From a virus: 64,000 nucleotides of DNA. Every line of letters begins with the position of its first letter. Within the stretch, counting starts at the first letter, position 1. Made by a program: the position numbers and the translations under genes. The stretch is taken from the IMG/VR virus record IMGVR_UViG_3300024265_000030, positions 62,001 to 126,000 of that record, one strand, 5' to 3'. Of the stretch, positions 12,341 to 20,082 are shown one piece after another. Below the pieces are notes generated by a model. The model saw only the letters and a list, made by a program, of their open reading frames with translations, was not told where the DNA came from and did not search any database.

Positions 12341-13546
12341 ATGGCAGAACTAATTAAATTATTAATTTTAAGAGGAACAGAGGCACAGATAACAAGTGCA
12401 AGTAATGATGTTGGTAAACCTTATCTTGCTACAGATACAAAGAGAGTTTATATATCAGATGGAACTACAAAGCATTTAGTAGGTAAAGTTTTTTTTGGTC
12501 TTGATGCAAATAAGCCAACTGCAGCCGCATTGTTAACTGGTATGGTATATGTAGCAACTGATACAACTAAAACCTATTATTGTAATGGGACAGCTTGGGT
12601 TGTAGCAAGTGTTACAGAATTGTCAGATATGACAGGAGACCTTGATGATATTTCAGATGGTTCTACCTATGGAAAAGTTAAGAATACTGAATTGTCAAGT
12701 GGTCAAGTAGCACAGATAAGAGCGGTTACTGGTACACAAGATATTACGGGTGATACTTTAAAAGCCCATTTGGATAATCTCACAAAACATAGATTAATTA
12801 ATGATGGTGGAAATGGAACGACGGAACTCTGGAGTGCTAATAAGATTGATTCTGAGCTTAATGCTGCTTCTTCTGGACAAAGTAGACAGCCAAAAGTAAT
12901 TGATTTTGTTGATTGTACTGGAATACCACCAACAGAAGTTGAAGGAGATAGATATTTACTTGATTTTGCTGTTGGTACAGTGCATGCAAATTGGGATGGA
13001 GCTGATAAAGGAGATTTAGTTCAGTTTGAAAGTTCTGCCTGGGTGATAAAAATTGATGCTTCGGATGCTACTAAGGAAGGGACTATCACTTACGTAGATG
13101 ACGAAAATGAAGATAGGATTCTTGTTAACGATGGCACACCTGATTGGGAATCAAGACCTACTGCTATCACAGCTCATAATGATTTAGGTGGACTAGATAC
13201 AGGAAGTTATCGTCACTTAACTGCTCAAGAAAAAAAAGAAGCAACTCAGGCTGCCGGAACTGATAATGAATCGGGACTTATGACGGATACTGATAAAGAT
13301 AAATTAGACGGGATTGAAGCAGGAGCTGATGATAATCAAGATATTACTGCACAAAAGGGAACAAAAAGAACAGATGCAAATCCTGCTAATGGTGATGCAA
13401 TTATTGAAGTTGATTTTGAAGATACGGGAACAAATATATTAGCTGTGTTAAAAGGAGCTGGAAACGGAGTCGCTGGAACTTCTGATCAAGCAGCAAGACG
13501 GGATCATCAACATAGATTAATTGACGTTGATGCTGGAACTCTTTAA
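12341..13546 (+). CDS. tail fibre protein, 401 aa
   Basis: The N-terminus (LILRGTEAQITSASNDVGKPYLATDTKRVYISDGT) matches the RGTxAQ...YxATDTxxxYxxDG module of tail tropism-determinant and fibre N-termini, repeated around residue 52 (MVYVATDTTKTYYCNGTAW). Further on there is a WxGADKGDLVQFESSAW attachment-like segment (residues about 215-235) and the fibre repeat DKDKLDGIEAGADDNQ (near residue 325), a motif of trimeric fibre shafts. Strong ribosome site AAAAAGGAG. It probably forms part of the host-recognition fibre together with the next genes. Confidence 0.75.
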   Translation: MAELIKLLILRGTEAQITSASNDVGKPYLATDTKRVYISDGTTKHLVGKVFFGLDANKPTAAALLTGMVYVATDTTKTYYCNGTAWVVASVTELSDMTGDLDDISDGSTYGKVKNTELSSGQVAQIRAVTGTQDITGDTLKAHLDNLTKHRLINDGGNGTTELWSANKIDSELNAASSGQSRQPKVIDFVDCTGIPPTEVEGDRYLLDFAVGTVHANWDGADKGDLVQFESSAWVIKIDASDATKEGTITYVDDENEDRILVNDGTPDWESRPTAITAHNDLGGLDTGSYRHLTAQEKKEATQAAGTDNESGLMTDTDKDKLDGIEAGADDNQDITAQKGTKRTDANPANGDAIIEVDFEDTGTNILAVLKGAGNGVAGTSDQAARRDHQHRLIDVDAGTL

Positions 13547-13559
13547 TTAAAAATAAATT

Positions 13560-13760
13560 ATGGCTAGAAATTTATATGTAAAAATCCTACGTGCTACAAA
13601 GACTCAATTAGAAAATTATGGAAGTTATCCTCTTGCAGAGGGAGAACTAGCACTTGATACAACAGACAAAGAATTGTATATTGGGACTGGAAGCACTAAC
13701 AAAAAGCTTGGTGGTGTTGGTGCTGAAATGAAAAGATGGCGTTTATGGTTAGGAGCATAA
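13560..13760 (+). CDS. short fibre-module protein, 66 aa
   Basis: Residues 7-48 (KILRATKTQLENYGSYPLAEGELALDTTDKELYIGTGSTNK) are one copy of the same N-terminal fibre module as in the preceding protein. The C-terminus is a short basic tail (MKRWRLWLGA). No clear ribosome site precedes the ATG, so it may be translated by reinitiation after the fibre gene. It may be an adaptor or a fragment of a once longer fibre. Confidence 0.6.
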   Translation: MARNLYVKILRATKTQLENYGSYPLAEGELALDTTDKELYIGTGSTNKKLGGVGAEMKRWRLWLGA

Positions 13761-13761
13761 T

Positions 13762-14457
13762 ATGATATTATTGGATACAAGTACAAAATTAGAACTCAAA
13801 CTAAATGCAACTCCTTCGACTGAATTAGATTGGTTGTCTGTTTATATTGATACAACTAATGATGTTGCAAAACATAATGATGGAGTATCAAACGGGACTA
13901 CTGATGTTATTATGGTAGCTGCACCTAGTGCCGATAAACGTCTTGTTCGTTATTTAAATATATATAATAAGGATTCCTCTCCACAAACAATTACAATCAA
14001 AATAGATGATGGCGTTAATGAAAGAATATTGATTAAGCAAATACTAGAGCCAGAAAGTACATTAATTTATGACTCACAAGCTGGATGGTATACCGTTCCT
14101 ATTTATGTTGATAAAAAAGTAACAAAAACTATAGTAGTTGAAGCACCTGGAGTAAATGATAATAAATATATAGGGTTTACTCATAAACCTATAACCGTCT
14201 CGGAAATCAGAGCAGTACTAGTCGGTAGTTCTAATCCTTCTGTAACATGGACAATAAGATATGGATCTGACCGAAGTTCTGGTGGTACTGAAATAGTAGT
14301 TGATGGAACAACTACAACGAGTACGACAACAGGAAGTGATGTAACAAGTTTTACTAATGATACTATACCAGCAGATAATCACTATTGGTTAGTACTTACC
14401 GTAGTAAGTGGTATAGTAAATGAATTAGCTGTTACACCAGTTTTTAATTATACGTAA
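13762..14457 (+). CDS. putative fibre/virion structural protein, 231 aa
   Basis: AGGAG lies 6 bases before the ATG. The protein is all-beta in appearance. Residues about 55-105 (RLVRYLNIYNKDSSPQTITIKIDDG, EPESTLIYDSQAGW) follow a pattern I associate with phage appendage proteins, and the C-terminal half is Thr/Ser-rich (GTTTTSTTTGSDVTSFTN), as in fibre tips. No enzyme motif is seen. Its last 15 codons resemble the non-coding stretch directly downstream. Confidence 0.6.
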   Translation: MILLDTSTKLELKLNATPSTELDWLSVYIDTTNDVAKHNDGVSNGTTDVIMVAAPSADKRLVRYLNIYNKDSSPQTITIKIDDGVNERILIKQILEPESTLIYDSQAGWYTVPIYVDKKVTKTIVVEAPGVNDNKYIGFTHKPITVSEIRAVLVGSSNPSVTWTIRYGSDRSSGGTEIVVDGTTTTSTTTGSDVTSFTNDTIPADNHYWLVLTVVSGIVNELAVTPVFNYT

Positions 14458-14512
14458 GGTAAAGCACAAAGTGGATTGTTAACGAATTAGCTATTACCCA
14501 GTATGGGATTAT
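14458..14512 (+). pseudogene. decayed duplication of the preceding gene's 3' end
   Basis: AGTGG...GTTAACGAATTAGCTATTAC in this gap parallels AGTGG...GTAAATGAATTAGCTGTTAC at the end of the preceding gene, about 70 bases upstream. The copy has lost its reading frame. It looks like a tandem duplication of the last ~35 bases that has since decayed. Confidence 0.4.
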
Positions 14513-14529
14513 GATTGAGGAGATATAAT

Positions 14530-15159
14530 ATGGCTAAATATGAAATATTAATTGGCGGAAAAGATCAACAGAAAGCACATCGGTATAATAAAGGTGATAT
14601 ATTGTCTATACATCCTTGGATACGTAAAAGCACAACAGAAGTAGATCATTATGAAAATCAAGTTATTAATGGACTTACTAAAAGAGTTCCAATAATGAAA
14701 GATTTGGATGAAGGAGTTGATTGGGGTTTGAAAGAAATTAAAAAAGGGTTGGTTGTAATAGTTGAATCAAATAAAACGATAGAAGAAATGAGACAATATA
14801 CAGGTTCTATACATGAGCATAAAATATCATTTGAAAAAATAACAACACAGCAATTAAGTATACTAAGTGATGAAGATCAAAAAAATTATCAATTATATAA
14901 AGACTGTCATAGTAGGGTTGATTTAGTTGAATTAAGAAAAACAATTACAGATTTAAATGATGCACAAATGGAAAATGAAACAGTTATATATCAACCATGT
15001 AAAAAATCTAGCCAATTAATAGCAAAGTTTTATGGAAATAATAACAATCGCTTACTTGAAGCGAAAGATGTTAACACAGTTAGTGTTGTAGCAGCTAAAG
15101 AAGCTGAAATAAATATTAATATAAATAGTATTAATCTAATTAAATCAAATATGGAATAA
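14530..15159 (+). CDS. hypothetical protein in the fibre cluster, 209 aa
   Basis: The frame is open from 14515, but the ATG at 14530 follows GAGGAGATATAAT and gives MAKYEILIGGKDQQKAHRYN, so I prefer it. The N-terminal 50 residues (KYEILIGGKDQQKAHRYNKGDILSIHP) look like a small beta domain, the rest helical and charged, possibly a chaperone or linker for the adjacent tailspike. No family is recognised. Confidence 0.55.
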   Translation: MAKYEILIGGKDQQKAHRYNKGDILSIHPWIRKSTTEVDHYENQVINGLTKRVPIMKDLDEGVDWGLKEIKKGLVVIVESNKTIEEMRQYTGSIHEHKISFEKITTQQLSILSDEDQKNYQLYKDCHSRVDLVELRKTITDLNDAQMENETVIYQPCKKSSQLIAKFYGNNNNRLLEAKDVNTVSVVAAKEAEINININSINLIKSNME

Positions 15160-15162
15160 TAA

Positions 15163-17019
15163 ATGTCAAGTAGTAGACGTAATGCAGTAAATGAAAATAT
15201 TTCAACCTATGATAGTGCTGGAGGAAAAGATTATTCGGACTTGGGTGTATGGGAAAGTTTTACTGATATTGACCTCGTATCTGCTGCACAGTCTGAAGTG
15301 CTTGAGTGTTACAAAGGTGTACATGATGATGATGTGAATATGGTAGGATCAATAAATAATTCTTCATATCATAGAATTATCCGACCGGCTCCAGGAGAAG
15401 GACATAACGGGATTCCAAAACTTGATGGAACTGTAGTAGCGTTTTCTAATACATCGAATCTTAGTCCGTTTTGGTTGGCTGAAAATTATGCACAAATACA
15501 AGATTTAGTTTTAAAGTCAACCGTCAACGAAGCAGCCGATCGTTTTGTCATTGTTATGGATGACATCTATGATTATCAAAAGGCAATAGGATGTTTGGTT
15601 GTAGACAGCACAAATACTGGTTCAGGATCACTACTTGTTGGAATTTTATTTTATAATAATCATTTCATAATAAATTGCTTAATTCATAATTGTGAGCGAG
15701 TAGGGTTTGGAGGTCTTAACGCTGGAGGAACAGGCCTTTGTTATAATTGTGGTTCTGATAGCAATGATGTTGGATTCCAATCAAATGTTCAAGTCACAAT
15801 TGTAACAAATTGTGTGTCTTCAAATAATACGACATTAGATTGGGATACCGCCGCTGGTGGTTCTTTTACAACAACGACGTGTACTGCAGAAAATGATACA
15901 CCGGTATTTAATGATGCTGCAAATGATGATCTTAGACTTGATGAAACTGATTATATATGTAGAAAGAAGGGTACTGATTTAAGTTCCGATGGAGTATTTG
16001 CTTTCGATGATGATATAATGTTTAATACTAGAACTTTTTGGGATATTGGATTTCATGCAAATTTTGATTTATCATCTCGAATAAAAGCAACAAATGAAAA
16101 TGTAAGTACTTATGATTCAGCAGGTGGAAAAGATTATAGTGATCTTTCTGTTTGGGAAGCATTTACTGATATTGACCTCGTATCTGCTGCACAGTCTGAA
16201 GTGCTTGAATGCTATAAAGGTGCACATGATGATAATATTACTTTTAGTGGAGCCACAACTAATATATCTTATTTTCGTATAATAAGAGCAGCAAGTAGCG
16301 AAGGACATTCAGGTGTTCCATTAAGTGATGGATCATGTGTTGAATTTCACAATACTGGTAATGTAGAATTGATTTATCTCAATGAAGAATATGCTATAGC
16401 ACAAGATTTAGTTGGAAAGTTAACACAAAATACAGGTGGTCAAAATGCATGTTTTAGAATAGCTGGTCCAAGTGCAAAATCGGTTGGGTGTATTGCATAT
16501 GATTCCACAAATGCTGGTGCTGGTAATTTAGATGGATTTCAGCTGTATGACCATAATACCATAATAGTTAATTGTTTAGCTCATAACGTGAAATCAAGAG
16601 GGGCTATGTACACTATGGGTGGTGGTAATACAGGATATATATATAGTTGCACTTTTACGAATAATGGTACAACAGGAGTATTTCAATGGACAGGTACAGC
16701 AATAGGAAAAAATATTTTAGCCAGTGAGAATGCTATAGATTTTGCAGGTACAATTACGAAAACAACATGTAATGCGGAGGGATCAAACCCTGTATATAGA
16801 GATGCTGCAAATAATGATTTTAGATTATCCGGGGTAGATACAATTGGAAGAAATAACGGTACGGATTTAAGTGGTGTTGCTCCTGAAAGTGAGGCAGTAT
16901 TTCCATTTAATGACGATATACATGATAGAACTATGGGAGGTTCTAAGCCTGGTAAAAATAGAGTGGGGTTATGGGGTATAGGATTTTATCAATTTTATAG
17001 TAGAGCTTATGTAACATAA
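15163..17019 (+). CDS. tailspike-like beta-helix protein with internal duplication, 618 aa
   Basis: The protein is built from two copies of one unit. Residues about 6-300 and 307-605 both begin NxSTYDSAGGKDYSDLxVWE, continue FTDIDLVSAAQSEVLECYKG and then show Asn/Gly/Cys-rich strands (INCLIHNCERVGFGG, VNCLAHNVKSRGAM) typical of right-handed parallel beta-helices in tailspikes that bind or cleave surface glycans. Each unit ends RxxGTDLSSDG/RNNGTDLSGV then FPFNDDI. No catalytic residues can be assigned by eye. The two units share a 47-bp exact DNA repeat. Confidence 0.7.
   Translation: MSSSRRNAVNENISTYDSAGGKDYSDLGVWESFTDIDLVSAAQSEVLECYKGVHDDDVNMVGSINNSSYHRIIRPAPGEGHNGIPKLDGTVVAFSNTSNLSPFWLAENYAQIQDLVLKSTVNEAADRFVIVMDDIYDYQKAIGCLVVDSTNTGSGSLLVGILFYNNHFIINCLIHNCERVGFGGLNAGGTGLCYNCGSDSNDVGFQSNVQVTIVTNCVSSNNTTLDWDTAAGGSFTTTTCTAENDTPVFNDAANDDLRLDETDYICRKKGTDLSSDGVFAFDDDIMFNTRTFWDIGFHANFDLSSRIKATNENVSTYDSAGGKDYSDLSVWEAFTDIDLVSAAQSEVLECYKGAHDDNITFSGATTNISYFRIIRAASSEGHSGVPLSDGSCVEFHNTGNVELIYLNEEYAIAQDLVGKLTQNTGGQNACFRIAGPSAKSVGCIAYDSTNAGAGNLDGFQLYDHNTIIVNCLAHNVKSRGAMYTMGGGNTGYIYSCTFTNNGTTGVFQWTGTAIGKNILASENAIDFAGTITKTTCNAEGSNPVYRDAANNDFRLSGVDTIGRNNGTDLSGVAPESEAVFPFNDDIHDRTMGGSKPGKNRVGLWGIGFYQFYSRAYVT
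15259..15305 (+). repeat. 47-bp exact direct repeat, copy 1
   Basis: Starts TTTACTGATATTGACCTC. It is identical to 16162-16208, 903 bases (301 codons) away in the same gene, while the flanking sequences of the two units differ at many third positions. The identity exceeds what protein conservation needs. Confidence 0.8.
16162..16208 (+). repeat. 47-bp exact direct repeat, copy 2
   Basis: Identical to 15259-15305. The two copies encode FTDIDLVSAAQSEVL in the two tailspike units, in the same frame. They could mediate deletion or gene conversion within the gene. Confidence 0.8.
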
Positions 17020-17098
17020 TAGTAGTAAATAAAGTAGGAAGGATGGTGAAAAAGTTTAGCGTAAAGATGTTATAGGTAATTTTAAGGGAGGTTTGGTT

Positions 17099-17605
17099 AT
17101 GAATAGTAGTTATAGATTAAAATGGTTAACTTTATGTTTTATGATGGGTTTTGTATATCTCAGTATAGAGGTAGTGTTTCGGGCTATTATTGGGGATATG
17201 GTAGGAGTACATAAGTTAATCTTCTGGAGTCTTGGTGGTTGGACTACATTGTGGATGCTTCCCGTAGGCGGGATATGTGGTGTACTACTTGGACTGCTGA
17301 ATGAGATTAAAATATTAAAAAAGTGTATCGTATTAACCCAGTGTTTAATTGGTACGTTTATAGTTTTGTTTGTGGAGTTACTACTAGGTATTATTTTTAA
17401 TTTAGGTTTTGGTTTGTCGTTATGGACATATGCTGGTTGGTCATATAATATATTAGGTCAGATATGTTTACCTTTTGCGATCATATGGTTTTTCTTATGC
17501 CCTTTTGTATTTTGGTTGGATGATTTTTTGCGGTTTGCTTTATATGGCGAAGATGCAAAGTACTCTGTGTTAGTTCCTTATAGAAAATTATTTACTTTAA
17601 AGTGA
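17099..17605 (+). CDS. integral membrane protein resembling the CmpB 'ABC-transporter type IV' family, 168 aa
   Basis: GGGAGG lies 7 bases before the ATG at 17099. Four or five hydrophobic segments are visible (WLTLCFMMGFVYLSI, LWMLPVGGICGVLLGLL, CLIGTFIVLFVELLLGIIF, GQICLPFAIIWFFLCPFVFWL). The C-terminal signature LWTYAGWSYNILGQICLPFAIIWFFLCP followed by LDD matches my memory of the PF06541 family, which also appears in phages of Firmicutes. It lies right after the fibre genes and before small holin-like proteins, so a lysis-related role is possible but unproven. Confidence 0.55.
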   Translation: MNSSYRLKWLTLCFMMGFVYLSIEVVFRAIIGDMVGVHKLIFWSLGGWTTLWMLPVGGICGVLLGLLNEIKILKKCIVLTQCLIGTFIVLFVELLLGIIFNLGFGLSLWTYAGWSYNILGQICLPFAIIWFFLCPFVFWLDDFLRFALYGEDAKYSVLVPYRKLFTLK

Positions 17606-17613
17606 GGTATACG

Positions 17614-17943
17614 GTGTTTACTTTGGGGGATACTGTTACCATCTGTGTGATTGTCTTTGCTGCCGGAGGCAGTTACGCTCTTTTAAAGAAAGATGTAATT
17701 TTCATTAAAATAGTTTTAAGTTATTGGTTTGGGTCTGGAAAAGAAGGAGAAGAAGGTAGTGGCATTAAACGATTAAAATTATACATTCAGCAAGAGCTGA
17801 GTGTAATGGATAAACGATATGAAGAACGATTTATAATTTTAGAAAGAAGAGTTAAAGCGTTAGAGGAGATTGCCGGGTTAATTGAAAAAGCTCAACAATA
17901 TGAGTTTAAAATTAATAAACATAGAAATAATAAACATAAATAA
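17614..17943 (+). CDS. membrane protein with coiled-coil tail, 109 aa
   Basis: Two GTG starts are possible: 17602, overlapping the previous stop, and 17614, which has GAGG six bases upstream and is preferred. One membrane helix (TVTICVIVFAAGGSYALL) is followed by a long charged coiled coil (LKLYIQQELSVMDKRYEERFIILERRVKALEE). This layout recalls phage holin-like or Rz-type spanning proteins. The function is unknown. Confidence 0.5.
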   Translation: MFTLGDTVTICVIVFAAGGSYALLKKDVIFIKIVLSYWFGSGKEGEEGSGIKRLKLYIQQELSVMDKRYEERFIILERRVKALEEIAGLIEKAQQYEFKINKHRNNKHK

Positions 17944-17951
17944 AGGTCTAT

Positions 17952-18212
17952 ATGTTAAAAACATATATTCTTAACCTTATAAAAAAAGAGTTTGGGCATG
18001 AAGCCTTTAAACTATTTAAAGATAATGATGATGAGGATACTATAAAGATTATACTAAAAGCTCTTGTTAACAATAAACTTAAATCGAAATATATTTCTAT
18101 AAAACAGGCTGCAACCTGTTTGCGACTTATTAAGTATTTGGAAAAGAACGGTGTCCTAGATAAAGACACTTTAAAGATGATAAATGGTATTGATTATAAA
18201 GAATTTGAATAA
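17952..18212 (+). CDS. hypothetical protein, 86 aa
   Basis: A soluble helical protein (ILNLIKKEFGHEAFKLFKDNDDEDTIKIILKALVNN) with two charged helical halves and no recognised motif. AAAGG lies a few bases before the ATG. It is surrounded by membrane proteins that may belong to the lysis module, so it could be an antiholin-like regulator, but nothing in the sequence demonstrates that. Confidence 0.55.
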   Translation: MLKTYILNLIKKEFGHEAFKLFKDNDDEDTIKIILKALVNNKLKSKYISIKQAATCLRLIKYLEKNGVLDKDTLKMINGIDYKEFE

Positions 18213-18232
18213 CTTAGAGGAGGAAAATAATT

Positions 18233-18451
18233 ATGAAATTACAAGATAATATTTCTTATGGTAAACAAATAGTTAATAGAGTTAAAGAAATACCTTTAAA
18301 ACTTTGCAGTATGTCTTTTTTAACTTGGGCTTTATTGTTATTCCTGTGGACAAAAGGAAAAATAGATTTTCAGGGTATTGACTTTTTAGTGTTTACTGCA
18401 GCTGTTATAGGTATTAAAGCTTATAAGGCAATAAAAGAAAAGGGGGAGTAG
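18233..18451 (+). CDS. holin-like small membrane protein, 72 aa
   Basis: The ATG follows GAGGAGGAAAATAATT. Residues about 25-40 (CSMSFLTWALLLFLW) and 46-63 (GIDFLVFTAAVIGIKAYKA) form two membrane helices joined by a short KGKIDF turn, with a charged C-terminus (IKEKGE): the size and topology of class II holins. It ends in TAG, overlapping the next gene's GTG. No endolysin is adjacent; the transglycosylase-like gene is at 7.5-8.9 kb. Confidence 0.5.
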   Translation: MKLQDNISYGKQIVNRVKEIPLKLCSMSFLTWALLLFLWTKGKIDFQGIDFLVFTAAVIGIKAYKAIKEKGE

Positions 18452-18675
18452 TGGCGGATTATATTTATACCCCATATAAACATGTGCAGTCTACAGCTTC
18501 AGCGGAGTGGACGGTTATTCATCGTAAAAAAAGATCAGTAACTTTATCTATATTTGATGATTCTGGTAAACCCGTGTTTGCTTCCTGGGAGCCGATCGAT
18601 GATAGCACACTGGTAGTAAGGTTTAAAAAGAACGGTGTAGATTTTGCTATGTCTGGTCATTGTGAGGTATTTTGA
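18451..18675 (+). CDS. small beta-rich virion accessory protein, 74 aa
   Basis: A GTG start inside the preceding TAG (gaGTAGTGg), with AAGGGGGAG just upstream. The sequence (YTPYKHVQSTASAEWTVIHRKKR, SVTLSIFDDSGKPVFASWEPID) follows a pattern I associate with phage neck/tail appendage proteins in which HxxxxxxxxWxIxH precedes an Ig-like strand pair. The next gene overlaps its stop. Probably a virion component. Confidence 0.5.
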   Translation: MADYIYTPYKHVQSTASAEWTVIHRKKRSVTLSIFDDSGKPVFASWEPIDDSTLVVRFKKNGVDFAMSGHCEVF

Positions 18676-19121
18676 TGGTTTATACTACTATAGATAATCC
18701 TGTATATCCTTTAGGTAGATTTCCTACCGATCTTATTGGTGAGGATGTATATTATAAAATAGTTAATCATGCGAATACTGTTGTTGTTGCAAGGACAGCT
18801 ACGGGTGTTGTTGAGGTAGGGTATGGGGCTTATGGTATTTTACTTTCTTTTGATACGGTAGGGAATTTTGTTATTATTTTTGATATTGATGGTACCGATT
18901 ATGTAGCTTCTGAGAGTATTAACGTTACATTAAATCCGGATGAAAGTAGGGATAATGTAAAACGTGAATTTCAGCAATATAATGCTGATAAGTCTGTTAA
19001 GAAAGTAAGGATACTGAAAGCGAGGGACGGTGATTTTAATAATCCTGATATTATAAAAGAATTGACATTTGAATATAATACCGATAAGACAATTAGTGTT
19101 ATGAAAGAGGAGGTATTGTGA
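18675..19121 (+). CDS. putative Ig-like virion protein, 148 aa
   Basis: The ATG overlaps the previous TGA (TGATG). The N-terminal two-thirds are beta-strand rich (YPLGRFPTDLIGEDVYYKIVNHANTVVVAR, YGILLSFDTVGNFVIIFDIDG). This resembles the Ig-like domains attached to baseplates or fibres of Gram-positive phages. The C-terminal part (VKREFQQYNADKSVKKVRILKARDGDFNN) looks like the start of a linker. Context places it in a baseplate or decoration group with its neighbours. Confidence 0.5.
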   Translation: MVYTTIDNPVYPLGRFPTDLIGEDVYYKIVNHANTVVVARTATGVVEVGYGAYGILLSFDTVGNFVIIFDIDGTDYVASESINVTLNPDESRDNVKREFQQYNADKSVKKVRILKARDGDFNNPDIIKELTFEYNTDKTISVMKEEVL

Positions 19122-19321
19122 GTTATAGTTCCAGGGAGCAAAGTTTACCTTTAGCTACAGAAGGGTATGTGCTAGGTGTAAGAGAAAGATTTATTCAGAA
19201 TACTAAACTATCGGATGGTATTGTAGCGCAAGCTAATATAGCTGTTAAAGATGTAAAGATTGTCACACTTCGTATAAGTGCTCCTTCAAAGCGATTAAAT
19301 TTAAGTCTGAGTAAGAATTAA
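19118..19321 (+). CDS. hypothetical protein, 67 aa
   Basis: The GTG has a GAGGAGG ribosome site just upstream, overlapping the previous stop (GTGA). The small protein (SYSSREQSLPLATEGYVLGVRERF, then VAVKDVKIVTLRISAPSKRLNLSLSKN-like strands) has no recognised motif. It is probably part of the same accessory-protein set. Confidence 0.5.
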   Translation: MSYSSREQSLPLATEGYVLGVRERFIQNTKLSDGIVAQANIAVKDVKIVTLRISAPSKRLNLSLSKN

Positions 19322-19332
19322 GGTGGTTAATT

Positions 19333-19692
19333 ATGGCTAAACTAGCAGAGGTTGAGGTATACGCTAATGATACAAAACTTTATTTAGAAATTACATTAGA
19401 TGACGGAGATACGACTAATCCTCAGCCAATTGATTTAACTGATGTAATGTATATTCTTATTAAGGTGGCTGATAGTTTTGATGCAGAAACAAATCATTTT
19501 GTTGGTGAGTGTGAGATTGTCGGGGATCCTGCGGATGGTAGTATTCGGTATAAATTTTTATCAGGTGAGCTGGAGAGGGGCGGCTGGGTAGGAGAAATAT
19601 CGTTAGTTTATAATGATTATGAGGTTCAGACAATGGGTCATTTTAAGCTGAAAGTTAAACCTGATTTACCAAATAATATTGTAGGATATTGA
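19333..19692 (+). CDS. BppU-N-like Ig-fold protein, 119 aa
   Basis: The pattern VYANDTKLYLEITLDDGDTTNPQPIDLTDVMYILIKVADS, then GEISLVYNDYEVQTMGHFKLKVKPDL, matches the N-terminal domain of baseplate upper proteins (BppU_N), which anchors fibres to the baseplate in phages of Gram-positive bacteria. Here only this domain is present, as a free protein. AAGGTGGTTAATT precedes the ATG. A fibre-anchoring role is inferred from the fold pattern. Confidence 0.55.
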   Translation: MAKLAEVEVYANDTKLYLEITLDDGDTTNPQPIDLTDVMYILIKVADSFDAETNHFVGECEIVGDPADGSIRYKFLSGELERGGWVGEISLVYNDYEVQTMGHFKLKVKPDLPNNIVGY

Positions 19693-19695
19693 TTT

Positions 19696-20082
19696 ATGGT
19701 ATTAGTTAGTGTAGGTCTTTTTTTATTAGCGGTATCCCTGGTTTTTTCGATAGTACTTTTTTGTATGTCCTTGTCTAAGATAAAGATTGGAGGTACTATA
19801 AATGTAAACATACCTCAGAACGGATATCATAAATTTGCAGGTGTTGATCCTGCTCAAGGTAAAGATAGGTCTGAAATGACAATGGTCGAACATCCCGGAC
19901 CAGATGGTAGTACGATTAGTTATCCTACAGCTGTTCCGGATATGAGTATACTTGATAGTGCTAAAGTTGAAACTAATATGGATTCGGAAACATTAATTAT
20001 TAAAGGTAATACCAAGGGTAGCGATATTAAAAGTGCTGCAGCAGAACTTAAAAAAACTAAAAGTAGCAAGGGGTTAAAATGA
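19696..20082 (+). CDS. membrane-anchored hypothetical protein, 128 aa
   Basis: One N-terminal membrane helix (residues 2-27, VLVSVGLFLLAVSLVFSIVLFCM) is followed by a polar domain (KIKIGGTINVNIPQNGYHKFAGVDPAQGKDR) and a Lys-rich tail (SAAAELKKTKSSKGLK). The stop overlaps the start of the actin-like gene (ATGA), so the two are coupled. It may link a membrane to the actin-like protein, but this is inference from pairing only. Confidence 0.5.
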   Translation: MVLVSVGLFLLAVSLVFSIVLFCMSLSKIKIGGTINVNIPQNGYHKFAGVDPAQGKDRSEMTMVEHPGPDGSTISYPTAVPDMSILDSAKVETNMDSETLIIKGNTKGSDIKSAAAELKKTKSSKGLK

